Shown one piece after another: positions 42,768-52,384 of a stretch of DNA of 54,252 bases. The notes under the pieces are model-generated. The model saw only the letters and a program-made list of their open reading frames with translations. It did no database searches and was not told where the DNA came from. Source of the stretch: Methanoregulaceae archaeon (GTDB lineage: Archaea > Halobacteriota > Methanomicrobia > Methanomicrobiales > Methanospirillaceae); contig JACTUB010000018.1 of NCBI GenBank assembly GCA_015660885.1, positions 1 through 54,252 on the forward strand, read 5' to 3'. The position numbers and the translations under genes were made by a program. Numbering within the stretch: position 1 is the stretch's first letter; each line of letters starts with the position of its first letter.

Positions 42768-43187
42768 ATGGGTTCCTATAAACATATTGAGACGTGTATC
42801 GGGAAATACATCGCACAATGCTACACCAATGCCGTTGAGGTCGGGATCGGCAGGAATACGACAGCAGCACAGATAGTGCATGATGCCGGTGTACAAATCC
42901 GCTGTACCGATATCAGGGATATGAAAGTTCCTGCATGGCTAACCTTCAGGGTTGATGATGTTTTCTCGCCGGAATTCAGCCTGTATGAAGGTGCGGATGT
43001 CATCTATGCAATCCGCCCTGCGATCGAGATGATTCCATCCCTGATTGCCCTTGCACGGGCAATCAATGGTGATCTTCTCGTCTATCACCTGGGTTTTGAA
43101 ACCTACGCGAACGGCGGTGAGAGAATCGAGTGCGGTGTCCTGCTCCACCGTTATTTTAAAGCTTCAGAACCCGTCAAACAGTGTTGA
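42768..43187 (+). CDS. UPF0146 family protein, 139 aa
   Basis: Reads [20 protein letters not shown]. The fold looks like a small Rossmann methyltransferase core: [20 protein letters not shown] (glycine-rich loop), [30 protein letters not shown] and [12 protein letters not shown]. The YAIRP motif is characteristic of UPF0146. The function is not known. Its 3' end overlaps the 3' end of the convergent rfcL gene by 24 bp. Confidence 0.85.
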   Translation: MGSYKHIETCIGKYIAQCYTNAVEVGIGRNTTAAQIVHDAGVQIRCTDIRDMKVPAWLTFRVDDVFSPEFSLYEGADVIYAIRPAIEMIPSLIALARAINGDLLVYHLGFETYANGGERIECGVLLHRYFKASEPVKQC

Positions 43188-44546
43188 CTGAGAGCGGGGA
43201 GGCTGTTTTTTCTCCATGGGTTCAGGAGGTGATGCGGGTTCTTCCCGGTTCCGTTGCTCCGGTTGTTGCACTTTTTCTTTTCCGATCTTTTTCTGCTGCT
43301 CTTTTCCCCGCGCCTTTTCTTCCTGAAGCAGGAATTTTATGATCTCCTGGGAACGGGCTTTGTCATGCAGGAAGAAGTTAAGCTGATCGGCATCAAACAT
43401 CAGTTCAGATGCGTAGGTGGCCGGATCGTGCTCCACCAGCAGGGAGACGATGTCCAGATAGTTCTCGCGCAGGGTGTTCTGCGGGATGTGCATAGTGCTG
43501 GCAAACTTGTTGAGGGTAATCATCCTTATCGCTTTCTGCTTCTTTGCCGTTGACATTTTCTGCCACCGTTCCGGCGGCATAATCCGCGTGTGAATGCCTT
43601 TTCCTTCAGCAGCATCAGATACACCGAGCAACATAAGTGCCGTTGCGTACCGCCAGAGCGTGTAGTACTGGCGCCGGTACGTGTACCCCAGATATTCATC
43701 TGCCCGCGAGAGGTAGCGGTATCCCTTTGCAACCGCAGGCGGAGATGGCAGCAGGTGCATGTTTCCTTCCACCCACTGCTCTATCGTTTCGGGTGTATCG
43801 TCAACATCGTACGAGAGCCGTATCAGTTCTTCATCCGGCGTCTTATGGAATATGGCGGTAATCAGCGAGAAGATCGATACCCGTTCATCTTTCTGGGACG
43901 TATGGACCTGTAAATCTTCAAGCCGCTCTCTGCCGATGGCCGACGCATAGAGCATGTTGACCGCTGACCGGATATCCCCCTCAGCACTTTCCGCGATAGC
44001 ATGGATGGCCGCATCGCTGCAGGTAATCTTTTCTGCAGCGCAGATATAGTTGAGCCGGGGTCCGATTGAGCGGGCAGGAATCGCCTTGAACTGGACCGGT
44101 TCACAGCGAAACCTGAGTTCCGGGGAGAGGCCGTAGAGATCGTTGGCGATCAGGATCATCGGCTGCTGCGCCTTCCTGATACATTCAATAATAGCCCTGG
44201 CACCACCCCGGTCCGCCGTGCCCTGCAGGTTGTCCGCTTCATCGAGCACGATCAGTTTCCTTGATGACCCCATGAGGCTTGCAGTCATGCTCCCGGCTCC
44301 GGCAATGCGATCGATGACTGCCGCAGTCCTCTGGTCACTGGCGTTGAGCTCGATGACATCCCATCCCATATCATTTGCGAGCGCGTACGCACTGGAAGTC
44401 TTGCCAATACCGGGCTTTCCGTAGATGAGCAGCGGCCTGGATTTACTGGTCCAGGACTTTGCCCACGCTGCCATCTGCCGCAGGGCGGTCGTGTTCCCGA
44501 CGATATCCTCAAGCTGTGCGGGTCGGTATTTCTCTGCCCAGTCCAT
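43164..44546 (-). CDS. rfcL: Replication factor C large subunit
   Basis: Start at 44546 ([20 protein letters not shown]), the archaeal RFC-L beginning; the upstream ATG at 44606 is not conserved. Walker [16 protein letters not shown] (about residues 41-55), Walker [11 protein letters not shown], and sensor/box regions such as [20 protein letters not shown]. The C-terminus has a charged linker and the PCNA-interacting peptide QSTLFDGF as the last eight residues. With the small subunit it loads PCNA onto primed DNA. 460 residues is normal. Divergent from the methanogenesis marker 2 gene, with a 94-bp promoter region between. Confidence 0.97.
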   Translation of the reverse strand: MDWAEKYRPAQLEDIVGNTTALRQMAAWAKSWTSKSRPLLIYGKPGIGKTSSAYALANDMGWDVIELNASDQRTAAVIDRIAGAGSMTASLMGSSRKLIVLDEADNLQGTADRGGARAIIECIRKAQQPMILIANDLYGLSPELRFRCEPVQFKAIPARSIGPRLNYICAAEKITCSDAAIHAIAESAEGDIRSAVNMLYASAIGRERLEDLQVHTSQKDERVSIFSLITAIFHKTPDEELIRLSYDVDDTPETIEQWVEGNMHLLPSPPAVAKGYRYLSRADEYLGYTYRRQYYTLWRYATALMLLGVSDAAEGKGIHTRIMPPERWQKMSTAKKQKAIRMITLNKFASTMHIPQNTLRENYLDIVSLLVEHDPATYASELMFDADQLNFFLHDKARSQEIIKFLLQEEKARGKEQQKKIGKEKVQQPEQRNREEPASPPEPMEKKQPPRSQSTLFDGF

Positions 44547-44640
44547 ACCAACACGTTGGCTGTACATCAAATAAATTATCTCTGATGAAATGAAACTAGG
44601 ATACACGTAAGAGTCAACAATCCATTCTCAGGGTGATACC

Positions 44641-45654
44641 GTGGTCCACAGCTGCTCCACAGAGACGATAGCGCAGGTAGTCAGGGAATATGAGGGGGTC
44701 AGGCGGAAGCACTCCATCGGTGAGATGGTCAGGGCTTTGAAGATCGATGCTCCCCATGTTGTCGCCTCGTTCGGTGAGGATGCAGCGGTGATCGAACATA
44801 ACGGGGAAGCCCTCCTCCTTGCGGCTGACGGCATCTGGAGCAGGTTGATGGAGGCAGACCCGTACTGGGCCGGATACTGTTCGGTGCTTGTTAACATTCA
44901 TGATATCGCGGCGATGGGTGGTCACCCTATCGCGATGGTCGATATATTCTCCATCGCAAAAACCACCGTACAGGAACAGGTGGTCAAAGGGATGCATGAT
45001 GCCTCGGCACAGTTCGGGGTACCGATTGTCGGGGGACACCTTCACCCGGATGCGCCCTACAGCGTCATCGATGTCTCCATTCTCGGTTCTGCACAACTCG
45101 ACTCGATCATTTACAGCCATACCGCCTGCGAAGGGGACCGTGTGATCGCTGCGATAGATCTCTCGGGTCGCGTCCATCCTTCCTGTGCACTTAACTGGGA
45201 CTCGGTGACCATGAAATCTGCCGCAGAAGTCAGGGCGCAGATCGCACTCCTGGAAGAGATCGCTCAGCGTCACCTCGTAACAGCGGGCAAGGATATCAGC
45301 AACCCCGGCCTTATCGGGACGCTGGGCATGCTCCTGGAAGTCAGCGGAAAGGGAGCCGAGATCGACCTTGGGTTGATTCCAAAACCAGACCTGGCTGAAA
45401 ATGACATGACCTTTGAACAATGGGTCCGGATGTACCCGGGCATGGGCTTCATCCTCACCGCCAAAAAAGAGCATGTAAAAGAGCTTATCCGCCTCTTTGC
45501 CGGTGTTGGTATGACCGCCTGTCAGATAGGGGCAGTCAACACCACACGGGAGCTGCGTATCACCTATAACGGCCAGGAGACGCAGGTCTTTGATTTTATC
45601 GATAACGGGATCATGCACCTTTCTGATGAGGACGTTGCATGTCTGCCGCGGTAA
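44641..45654 (+). CDS. Methanogenesis marker protein 2 (AIR synthase-like)
   Basis: GTG start at 44641, reading VHSCSTETIAQVVREYEGVR. Belongs to the PurM/AIR-synthase fold: ASFGEDAAVIEHNGEALLLA, ADGIWSRLMEADPYWAGYCS, VLVNIHDIAAMGGHPIAMVD, GVPIVGGHLHPDAPYSVIDV and GKDISNPGLIGTLGMLLEVS. The D-I-A-A-M-G-G nucleotide-binding motif and size (337 residues) match the family found only in methanogens and relatives. Its exact role is unproven; ATP-dependent cofactor or modification chemistry is inferred from the fold. It overlaps the next gene by 16 bp. Confidence 0.93.
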   Translation: MVHSCSTETIAQVVREYEGVRRKHSIGEMVRALKIDAPHVVASFGEDAAVIEHNGEALLLAADGIWSRLMEADPYWAGYCSVLVNIHDIAAMGGHPIAMVDIFSIAKTTVQEQVVKGMHDASAQFGVPIVGGHLHPDAPYSVIDVSILGSAQLDSIIYSHTACEGDRVIAAIDLSGRVHPSCALNWDSVTMKSAAEVRAQIALLEEIAQRHLVTAGKDISNPGLIGTLGMLLEVSGKGAEIDLGLIPKPDLAENDMTFEQWVRMYPGMGFILTAKKEHVKELIRLFAGVGMTACQIGAVNTTRELRITYNGQETQVFDFIDNGIMHLSDEDVACLPR

Positions 45655-46403
45655 GGCGCATCGGGATTGGGATCGCGGAAGATGCGCAGAAAGTCATTGA
45701 CAGCGCAAACAGCGTGAGCGGGAAATTTACTACGGTCTGTTACTGCAAGCCGGGAATTGCTGACAAAAAAACAGTCGGCAACGCCGTCCGGATCATTGAG
45801 CACACAAATCCTGAACAGGCACTCATCGATGATCTCATGGCAGGCAGGATTGATGCTGCCGTCAGGGGGACACTACCGGCAAATTCCACGCTCATGGCAT
45901 TGAAAAAAGCGGAAGGTGTTGACCATCTTGAACGCATCGCTCTCCTTGAGACGGTGTACGGTAAAAAATTCCTCCTCACACCGGTCGGTGTGGATGAAGG
46001 ATGGACCGTTCCCGAGAAACTTGAACTAATAAAAAAAGGACGACTGATTGCACAAAAATTCGGTCTTCCGGAAAAAGTCGGCGTCCTGTCCGGTGGCAGG
46101 CTGGGAGATGTCGGCCGTCACCGGCAGGTGGATGCGAGCATGGCCGAGGCGGAACTGGTCGCCCGGCTGGGAGATGCCGAACACTGCGAGATCCTGATTG
46201 AGGATGCTGTTGAGACCTGCGGACTGATTATCGCACCGGATGGCATTTCGGGTAATCTGGTCTTTCGTACGCTCACCTTTCTGGGAGGGGGACACGGGTA
46301 TGGCGCGCCCGTAGTAAATATCAGCAGAATTTTCGTGGATACTTCGCGCGCCTCACCAAATTATGCAAATGCGCTATTGCTCGCAGCATCTTTGTTGGAA
46401 TAA
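45639..46403 (+). CDS. mtxX: Methanogenesis marker protein 4 / MtxX
   Basis: Starts inside the marker 2 gene at 45639 ([20 protein letters not shown]). Conserved-looking features: [60 protein letters not shown] and [20 protein letters not shown]. The family resembles phosphate acyltransferases (Pta/MtxX-type) and is annotated as a putative methyltransferase; the catalytic activity is not known. Overlapping arrangement with marker 2 suggests co-translation and linked function. Confidence 0.92.
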   Translation: MSAAVRRIGIGIAEDAQKVIDSANSVSGKFTTVCYCKPGIADKKTVGNAVRIIEHTNPEQALIDDLMAGRIDAAVRGTLPANSTLMALKKAEGVDHLERIALLETVYGKKFLLTPVGVDEGWTVPEKLELIKKGRLIAQKFGLPEKVGVLSGGRLGDVGRHRQVDASMAEAELVARLGDAEHCEILIEDAVETCGLIIAPDGISGNLVFRTLTFLGGGHGYGAPVVNISRIFVDTSRASPNYANALLLAASLLE

Positions 46404-46552
46404 TTTAAAGTCTTTAAAATCTACCCGTTTTTGATATAGAGCGATTTAAACAGGGAAAAAATTATTCTGCGACATTTTGCCCTTCGTTTTCCGCTTCCTT
46501 GGCAGGATGCCTTCCAATATCATAATGCTGAATAGAATGCAGGATTTTCCCC

Positions 46553-46569
46553 AAAAGTATTTATATATA
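46553..46569 (+). promoter_or_regulatory. Promoter of the histone gene (BRE-TATA)
   Basis: AAAAGTATTTATATATA contains an A-rich BRE-like part and TATA box (TTTATATATA, 46560-46569). It lies about 30-35 nt before the ATG at 46600, with GAGG at 46588-46591 as the ribosome-binding site, a strong standard archaeal layout fit for a highly expressed gene. Confidence 0.7.
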
Positions 46570-46599
46570 CCAATAGACTTTCTTTTTGAGGTTAGAAAA

Positions 46600-46803
46600 A
46601 TGGCAGATTTACCAATCGCCGCAGTTGTAAGGATTGCAAAGAAGAACGGAGCCGAAAGAGTCGGGAGTGATGCAGCTGAAGCCCTTGTCGTCAAGGCAGA
46701 GAAATACATCGCCCAGCTCACCAAGGAAGCAAACAAGCTTGCCGAGCATGCGGGAAGAAAGACGATCAAGAAAGAAGATGTTGACCTGGCTTCAAAGTCC
46801 TGA
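46600..46803 (+). CDS. Archaeal HMf-type histone, 67 aa
   Basis: Start at 46600 (MADLPIAAVVRIAKKNGAER); the frame is open to 46477 but upstream residues are promoter DNA. The sequence is a full single histone fold: IAAVVRIAKKNGAERVGSDA, ALVVKAEKYIAQLTKEANKL, AEHAGRKTIKKEDVDLAS. Key DNA-contact and dimer residues (R in RVGSDAA, K in RKTIKKEDV) are present. It forms dimers and longer multimers that wrap DNA. A single gene of this kind is seen here, with a very strong promoter. Confidence 0.97.
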   Translation: MADLPIAAVVRIAKKNGAERVGSDAAEALVVKAEKYIAQLTKEANKLAEHAGRKTIKKEDVDLASKS

Positions 46804-46880
46804 ATTCAACTCTTTTTTCCCGGACAATTATCAGTCGTTCAATTCTTTGGATTTTTTTTCTTCGAGATGCATCGTTAAAA

Positions 46881-46911
46881 GAATTTTTTATAAATGAGGG
46901 TATTTTTTTTA
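46881..46911 (+). terminator. T-rich terminator region after the histone gene
   Basis: Two T runs, TTTTTTAT at about 46885 and GTATTTTTTTT at about 46900-46910, within an AT-rich stretch. Such oligo-T stretches serve as archaeal terminators. Confidence 0.4.
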
Positions 46912-47177
46912 AGTTTATTGATTGTTTATCGTGAACGCTCACAGGATTTTCGTAGCTGATCAGATTGCTTCGTATGAATCCTAGAGGGTCCCCCGCCTCA
47001 GGGCCTCTCCAAGGCACGGGAGGTCAGTGAAGGTCAGAATTTTTTTTCACTGATCCGCCGCCGGGGCGCCCCGTCGGGCGCAGCAGCGTTCATCATACGT
47101 GGCATTGGGGGTATTAAACTAAAAAACACTGGCCGGATTCTGTCATCTTACTCTGGTTGCATCGGCACCAAAAAAAT
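46912..47177. other. Convergent intergenic region with palindromic elements
   Basis: Between the ends of the histone gene and hisB. Contains a stem 47022-47030 / 47047-47055 (TCAGTGA/TCACTGA core, loop including a T7 run) and a perfect palindrome GGGGCGCCCC at 47063-47072. A T7 on the minus strand follows the hisB stop. No coding frame. Confidence 0.5.
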
Positions 47178-47759
47178 CTAAAACTTCCCTTTAGTACTTC
47201 GGATCAGGTCGGTATCCCCACTCATCGACAACGCTTCACCAAGCGCAACCCCGAATGCCTTGAACACTGCCTCGCACTGGTGGTGATCGTTCTTCCCGGA
47301 AAACATGATATGTGCCGTTATGCCGGCCCGGCTGCACAGGCTGTAAAAGAAATGCTCAAAAATATCGACAGGGATCGTCCCGATCATCTTGTTACCAAAT
47401 GTGCCATTATAGACGAGATACCCCCTCCCCCCGCAATCGAGCACCACCGTCGCAATTGACTCATCCATAGGGATGATGGCGTGGGCGAACCGCTGTATAC
47501 CATGCCCGTCACCAATTACTCTCTTCAGGGCATCCCCAAGCACAATGCCAATATCCTCAATCGTGTGATGACAGTCTACACCAAGGTCACCTTTTGCAGT
47601 GCACGTGAGATCGAAACCTCCATGCCGTGCCATTGCATTCAGCATATGGTCAAAGAACGGCACCCCGCTGTCAGCCGAAACCTTCCCGCTGCCATCCGGG
47701 TTCACTTTGATTGAGATGTTTGTTTCTTTTGTTTCCCGTTTTACCGTTACATTCCTCAT
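47178..47759 (-). CDS. hisB: Imidazoleglycerol-phosphate dehydratase
   Basis: 193-residue monofunctional HisB (dehydration of imidazole glycerol phosphate to imidazole acetol phosphate). Signatures: [57 protein letters not shown] and [20 protein letters not shown], which hold the Mn-binding histidines and acidic residues. The start codon overlaps the hisA stop by 4 nt, as in a coupled operon. The operon ends here with a T7 run right after the stop. Confidence 0.98.
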   Translation of the reverse strand: MRNVTVKRETKETNISIKVNPDGSGKVSADSGVPFFDHMLNAMARHGGFDLTCTAKGDLGVDCHHTIEDIGIVLGDALKRVIGDGHGIQRFAHAIIPMDESIATVVLDCGGRGYLVYNGTFGNKMIGTIPVDIFEHFFYSLCSRAGITAHIMFSGKNDHHQCEAVFKAFGVALGEALSMSGDTDLIRSTKGKF

Positions 47760-48466
47760 TGACTTGCCTCCAGTGCATCTTTCAGGGTGATCTTCCCGCT
47801 ATAAAGGGCAGAACCGAGTACTGCCCCGAATGCCCCGGCATCCCGCAAACCGGCTACATCCGATCGTGCAGATATACCTCCTGCGACAACTACGGGAATA
47901 TGCACGGAATCGATCAATCTCCTGACAGGTCCGAATCGTACTCCCTTCTGCAGTCCTTCCGCATCGATATTGGTATAAAGGAGTGAACCTGCACCCTGGT
48001 CCTCGAAGCGTCGTGCCCATGCAAGGTAGTCACCTGCTGTTTCCTGCCAGCCGTGGACTGCGATCTGCCCTCCCTTTGCATCGACTCCCGCCATCACGCG
48101 TTCGCTCCCGTACTCATCTGCAAGCATCCGTATACTCTCCGGTTTTTCTGTGGCGAGCGTTGCAATGATAATCCGCGAGACGCCGGTCTTCAGCCAGTGG
48201 GCAGCATCTTCGGTTGAACGGATACCCCCTCCCAGCTCGATTTCGACACCGGTTTTTTTTATCAGGCCAGTTATGAGATCCGCATTTTTTGCCGAATTCC
48301 CGAAGGCCCCGTCCAGGTTCACCACATGGAGGGCATCGGCTCCCTGATCAAGCCAGCGTGTTGCACAGGAAAGTGGATCCCCGAATGCAGCAGCACTCTC
48401 CCGTTTCCCCTGGACCAGCTGGACACACTGCCCTCCCAGAATATCAACAGCAGGAAAAATACGCAT
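47756..48466 (-). CDS. hisA: Phosphoribosyl-isomerase HisA (ProFAR isomerase)
   Basis: TIM-barrel HisA, 236 residues: [20 protein letters not shown] (catalytic Asp8 in the first strand), [20 protein letters not shown] (phosphate loop), and [20 protein letters not shown] (second phosphate loop). It catalyses the Amadori isomerisation of ProFAR to PRFAR. The stop overlaps the hisB start by 4 nt and hisG ends 5 nt upstream. Confidence 0.98.
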   Translation of the reverse strand: MRIFPAVDILGGQCVQLVQGKRESAAAFGDPLSCATRWLDQGADALHVVNLDGAFGNSAKNADLITGLIKKTGVEIELGGGIRSTEDAAHWLKTGVSRIIIATLATEKPESIRMLADEYGSERVMAGVDAKGGQIAVHGWQETAGDYLAWARRFEDQGAGSLLYTNIDAEGLQKGVRFGPVRRLIDSVHIPVVVAGGISARSDVAGLRDAGAFGAVLGSALYSGKITLKDALEASQ

Positions 48467-48471
48467 AAGCC

Positions 48472-49386
48472 TCAGCGGATCATCCGTTGGATTGCCATAA
48501 CGAGAATATCCTTTGCACCGGCACGTTTAAGGGCATTGATCAGGCTATAGACCCTTTCCTCGTTCACGACTGCATGGACCGCTACGAGATTCTCGGTCGA
48601 CGCGACGTCCATAACCGTTGGGCCGGAGAGCCCGGGCAGGATACGTTTTACCGAATCGAGGGAGGACCGCTTCACGTTCATCATCAGGTAACACTGACCG
48701 CGGGCCCGGATGACACTCTCGAGCGCAAGGTGTATCTCATCGATCTTCTCTTTCTTTGCCCGGAGTGATTCCCTGTTTGCGATCAGGAACGTAGAGGTCT
48801 CCAGCACCTCGTCAATCACCCGGAGACGGTTGGTCTTTAACGTCGTTCCCGAACTCGAAAGGTCGACGATGGCATCGGCAATTCCCAGGTGCGGGGTCGC
48901 CTCACAGGCACCCCCGACAAGCACAATGGTCACCTTCACCTTGTGCTTTGAGAAGTATGCCCTGGTGATAACCGGAAATTCGGTGGCGACCTTCATCCCG
49001 GCAAGTTGTTTTACCGACGTTATTGCCGAATCCTCGTGAACGGCAAGGACGAGTTTTGCCTTCCCTGACTGGAGATCGAGGAGCTCTTCAACATCAGACT
49101 CCCGTTCGATCACCATATCATGTCCGGTGATCCCGAGATCCGCTGCACCGGTAGCCACGTATTCCGGAATATCAACCGGCCGTGCAAACAGGATCTCCAC
49201 GTGCGGGTCGAGCGTCTTTGTGAGAAGCCGCCGCTCACCGGCTTCAGGGAGGTGGAGCCCGCTCTTCTCCACAAGATCCAGGATCGGCGCTGCGATCCTG
49301 CCCTTGTTGGGAATCGCAAGTCGTACAATCTGTGAAAGAGAGGGGGAGTTACTTTTTTCCTGGCCGGATTTCGTTTGTTTTGCCAT
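48472..49386 (-). CDS. hisG: ATP phosphoribosyltransferase, long form
   Basis: 304 residues: first enzyme of histidine synthesis (ATP + PRPP to PR-ATP). N-terminal catalytic part carries [40 protein letters not shown] and [22 protein letters not shown]-terminal ACT-like regulatory domain (about 225-304; [40 protein letters not shown]) marks the feedback-inhibited long form, which does not need HisZ. The start is 5 nt after the mat stop, so translation is coupled or near so. The charged N-terminal 18 residues ([14 protein letters not shown]) look like a family-specific extension. Confidence 0.97.
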   Translation of the reverse strand: MAKQTKSGQEKSNSPSLSQIVRLAIPNKGRIAAPILDLVEKSGLHLPEAGERRLLTKTLDPHVEILFARPVDIPEYVATGAADLGITGHDMVIERESDVEELLDLQSGKAKLVLAVHEDSAITSVKQLAGMKVATEFPVITRAYFSKHKVKVTIVLVGGACEATPHLGIADAIVDLSSSGTTLKTNRLRVIDEVLETSTFLIANRESLRAKKEKIDEIHLALESVIRARGQCYLMMNVKRSSLDSVKRILPGLSGPTVMDVASTENLVAVHAVVNEERVYSLINALKRAGAKDILVMAIQRMIR

Positions 49387-49391
49387 GGGTG

Positions 49392-50594
49392 TCAGAATGT
49401 TTTGAGTTCGCCACGGATTACTCTCTCGGTAATATCGGTTACGTTCTCAAGCCAGTGATCGACAATCCCTTCAATTTCACCCTGGATCTTCTGCATTTTT
49501 ATACCGGCTCCTGGCAGGACCTGCACGCTTGCCACAAGCGGACGGTCGATGGGCTGCCCAATCTGGGAGAGGAGCCGGATATACATCTCTTCAATCCCTT
49601 CCACCCCAGTCACACAATCAGTTGCCATCTGCGTCGAAAGCAGGTTGTAGATCTTACCGATGTGGTTTATCGGGTTCTTTCCGCTTGTCGCTTCCATGCT
49701 CATCGGGCGGTTGGGTGTGATGAGCCCGTTGCAGCGGTTGCCACGCCCGACTGAACCGTCATCGCCCATTTCCGCGGATGTGCCGGTTACGGTCAGGTAT
49801 ATACTCCCGTTCTTGATGTCATCGCCCGTGTTGAGGTGTACAATAACCTTGCGTTTCGTGCTCTTCTTAGCCACTTTGCCGATCTGTTCCTTGAGGAGCT
49901 CCATGTACTCGGCGTACTGGTGAATATCTGCACAATACTTATCGACGATCGCACAGGCAACGGTCAGGATGATGGTGTCCCCGTCACGCAGGCCCATGAT
50001 TTTGATATCCTGCCCGATAGCGGGATACTTTGGCCTCAGTTTGTCATCGATGAAATCGCTCACATTTTTAACGATAGTCTCGATATCAGAAAACGGGGCA
50101 TGCCCGACCCCGAAGGATGTATCATTCGCTCTCGGAACCCTCCCGTTGTGGGGCTTGAACACATCACGGAGATCGGTCGAACCTGTCCCCAGCCGGCAGT
50201 CCATAATGACATCGCGTTCCAGATTCAGGGTTGTAAAATTGGCGCGAAGATAATTCCGCGTCGCTTCAACGGCAATGGCATCGGTGGGGATGGATATATC
50301 GTTGAACCGTTTTGTTGCACGACCGTCAATAAGGATAAATATGGGCCGGATGACCTTTCCGCCACCAAACTTTGGGACAGATTCTCCGGCTACGATCTCT
50401 CCCTGGTCAGTATTGTGGTGCAGGACAACGCCGAACTCCTCGAGATATTCCTTGCAAAGCGCCCTGCTGATCGCTTCAGCAACACCGTCAGCGATACTGT
50501 CAGGGTGGCCGATGCACTTGCGCTCGACGACTTCGATCCGCTGTTTTTCCAGAGGAATCTGGGCTAATGCTTCAATCTGGATGTTTCTCTTCAT
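49392..50594 (-). CDS. mat: S-adenosylmethionine synthetase, archaeal type
   Basis: 400 residues, archaeal (MAT-II unlike bacterial MetK) family: [80 protein letters not shown] and [20 protein letters not shown]. It makes S-adenosylmethionine from methionine and ATP. GAGG lies 7 nt before the ATG and a TATA-like CTTTTATTAG about 30 nt upstream. The hisG start follows the stop by 5 nt, making it first gene of a mat-hisG-hisA-hisB operon. Confidence 0.98.
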   Translation of the reverse strand: MKRNIQIEALAQIPLEKQRIEVVERKCIGHPDSIADGVAEAISRALCKEYLEEFGVVLHHNTDQGEIVAGESVPKFGGGKVIRPIFILIDGRATKRFNDISIPTDAIAVEATRNYLRANFTTLNLERDVIMDCRLGTGSTDLRDVFKPHNGRVPRANDTSFGVGHAPFSDIETIVKNVSDFIDDKLRPKYPAIGQDIKIMGLRDGDTIILTVACAIVDKYCADIHQYAEYMELLKEQIGKVAKKSTKRKVIVHLNTGDDIKNGSIYLTVTGTSAEMGDDGSVGRGNRCNGLITPNRPMSMEATSGKNPINHIGKIYNLLSTQMATDCVTGVEGIEEMYIRLLSQIGQPIDRPLVASVQVLPGAGIKMQKIQGEIEGIVDHWLENVTDITERVIRGELKTF

Positions 50595-50907
50595 TGATTT
50601 CCTCGTAACACTGCGTACTAATAAAAGGGACTGGAATTCATATAACGATTTCTCATAGACAATAGTTTTTGGTTTTTTTATGATTGGGAGTAATTAATGC
50701 CAATTTCTTTCTCTGTCACCGTCAAAGGTATAGGAGAGACAGGGATCTTTTAAAGAAATCCGTTTTTCTGAGGCCACTTAACTGACAGCTGAAAGGTTAT
50801 TCTCCAGAAAAAATATCTTCAGCAATGGGGTATCATCACGTTATCATAAATACGATCGACTGGGGGGACTGAAAAACGGTTATTAACAAAAAAAGGAACT
50901 GCCGGTC
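50595..50907. other. Promoter region of the mat-his operon
   Basis: CTTTTATTAGTAC (about 50620-50632, minus strand) is a probable TATA box. The rest is AT-rich without a coding frame; the 5' leader is short and shows no riboswitch-like pairing that I could see. Confidence 0.45.
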
Positions 50908-52275
50908 CTACCGTCTCAGGAATTTGTGGAGGATCGTCATCTCGCTACCCTTTGGGAGCTTCTTTACCGGGGGTTTTGTAGGTACCGGGGTTTCATCCTC
51001 TGCGTCATCCTCGTCAATCTCCTCTTTTGGGGGAGTCCCTCTCTTCTCACGGACAGGGGCCTGGTGATGAGGTACTTTCTTTTCAGCAGATGACTCGGGT
51101 GCCCGGGCATGGGGAAGGGTCCGATGCAGGCTCAGTCTTGTTCCGCACCCGGGACAGAAGTTGGCTGCTACGGGGAGTTTTTTCCCGCAATTGTGGCAGA
51201 ACTGGGGAATGTCAGCACTTTCATCCTGCACGGGAGTTTCCTCAGATTTTTCATGAATGACAGGACGCCTCTGGGCCATTTTCTTTTCTTCGGATTCTGG
51301 TTCCCTGGTGGGCGGGGATGAAGGTTCTATTGCCGGTCGTTTAGCGGTTTGCAGGGAAGAATGCTTAAGTGGCTGCATCGCACTCTTCATCGCGACCTTC
51401 ATGGCCGATTGCACGTCGCGTTTGCGGACTGTCTGGATATCAGCAGTTCTTACCTGGGTTGTCTCGCGACCGGATTCCTGTTCCGGCACCTCCCTGACCT
51501 GGGTACGCCGTTGAATGCGGGAAGGTTCCTGAACCGTGGGTTCCTGCTCCTGCGCTGCATAGACTGCAAAATGCCGCTTGACCGGTGGCTGCTTTTCATG
51601 GTCTTTTGCCGGCATTCTCTTTGGTTGCAGTTCCTGTTTTTCTGCAGGTTTTTCCGGTTCAACAGGAGCTGGCGCTTCAACGTGTTCGGGAACCTCTTCA
51701 ACTTGTTGTGCGGGGGATTTTTTCGGTTTATCCTCCTCGTGGAGAAGGGCAATCCATTCATCGATCTCATCCGATCGTTCCATGCCGTTCTGGACAAAAA
51801 CAAGTTTCATTGTTTTGATTTCATCATCCGGTGAACGGATGGAGAGAACAAGAACAGGATCGGAATTCTCCGAAAATTCAATGATACTTCCGACAATCGA
51901 ATTACGCGGAATATCTTTTGCGGTAACTTTGACCTTTTTTTCCTGCGTATCGATCAAAAATATGCGCTGATCGGTAAGGTATGCATGGAAAAAGAATTTT
52001 TTCACCGTGATATTGAGTGAGCCGATGAGTACGTGTTCACCCTTCTGCAGGTAAACTGAAAGCCCTCCCTCATCTTCCTCGTCGGTTTCAGGCTCTTCAT
52101 CCCCCGATTTTGTAGTTTTTACCACTGCCCCTTTCTGTACTGTACTACTTCCGGAGAGATTCGGTCTGTTCGCTCCTGACGTGGATTTCTCGGATTCTTG
52201 TGCAATTTTTCCGCCGCAGTAGCCGCAGTCAACTACATTATCCCGTATATTCATTCCGCAATGGGGGCATTTCAT
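50908..52275 (-). CDS. Zinc-ribbon protein with PH-like domain, 455 aa
   Basis: Begins with a zinc ribbon (MKCPHCGMNIRDNVVDCGYC, Cys3/Cys6/Cys17/Cys20). After an acidic linker a PH-like/bPH-type beta domain (about 72-180): YLQKGEHVLIGSLNITVKKF, AYLTDQRIFLIDTQEKKVKV and NSIVGSIIEFSENSDPVLVL. A long Pro/Glu/Gln/Lys-rich disordered region (about 185-360) leads to a second ribbon (CHNCGKKLPVAANFCPGCG) and a basic/acidic tail ending MTILHKFLRR. Soluble, adaptor-like; no enzyme domain. A lone gene, with 109 bp to the next gene upstream on the same strand. Confidence 0.85.
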   Translation of the reverse strand: MKCPHCGMNIRDNVVDCGYCGGKIAQESEKSTSGANRPNLSGSSTVQKGAVVKTTKSGDEEPETDEEDEGGLSVYLQKGEHVLIGSLNITVKKFFFHAYLTDQRIFLIDTQEKKVKVTAKDIPRNSIVGSIIEFSENSDPVLVLSIRSPDDEIKTMKLVFVQNGMERSDEIDEWIALLHEEDKPKKSPAQQVEEVPEHVEAPAPVEPEKPAEKQELQPKRMPAKDHEKQPPVKRHFAVYAAQEQEPTVQEPSRIQRRTQVREVPEQESGRETTQVRTADIQTVRKRDVQSAMKVAMKSAMQPLKHSSLQTAKRPAIEPSSPPTREPESEEKKMAQRRPVIHEKSEETPVQDESADIPQFCHNCGKKLPVAANFCPGCGTRLSLHRTLPHARAPESSAEKKVPHHQAPVREKRGTPPKEEIDEDDAEDETPVPTKPPVKKLPKGSEMTILHKFLRR

Positions 52276-52384
52276 TGGTGATCTCCCTTTCGGTATCCAG
52301 AGTTGATAAGTATAATGTTCTCATTTGATATGAAAAATTCTCTGGTCGGATTGATCAGGGTCTGATGAGTACTTCACCTGAGTA

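Noticed and set aside
44614..45618. 334-codon open frame on the minus strand
   Set aside because: Exactly opposite methanogenesis marker 2; the protein is Cys/His/Asp-rich without family features, a by-product of the sense codon use.
49836..50567. 243-codon plus-strand frame
   Set aside because: Lies antisense within the mat gene, which is a certain CDS.
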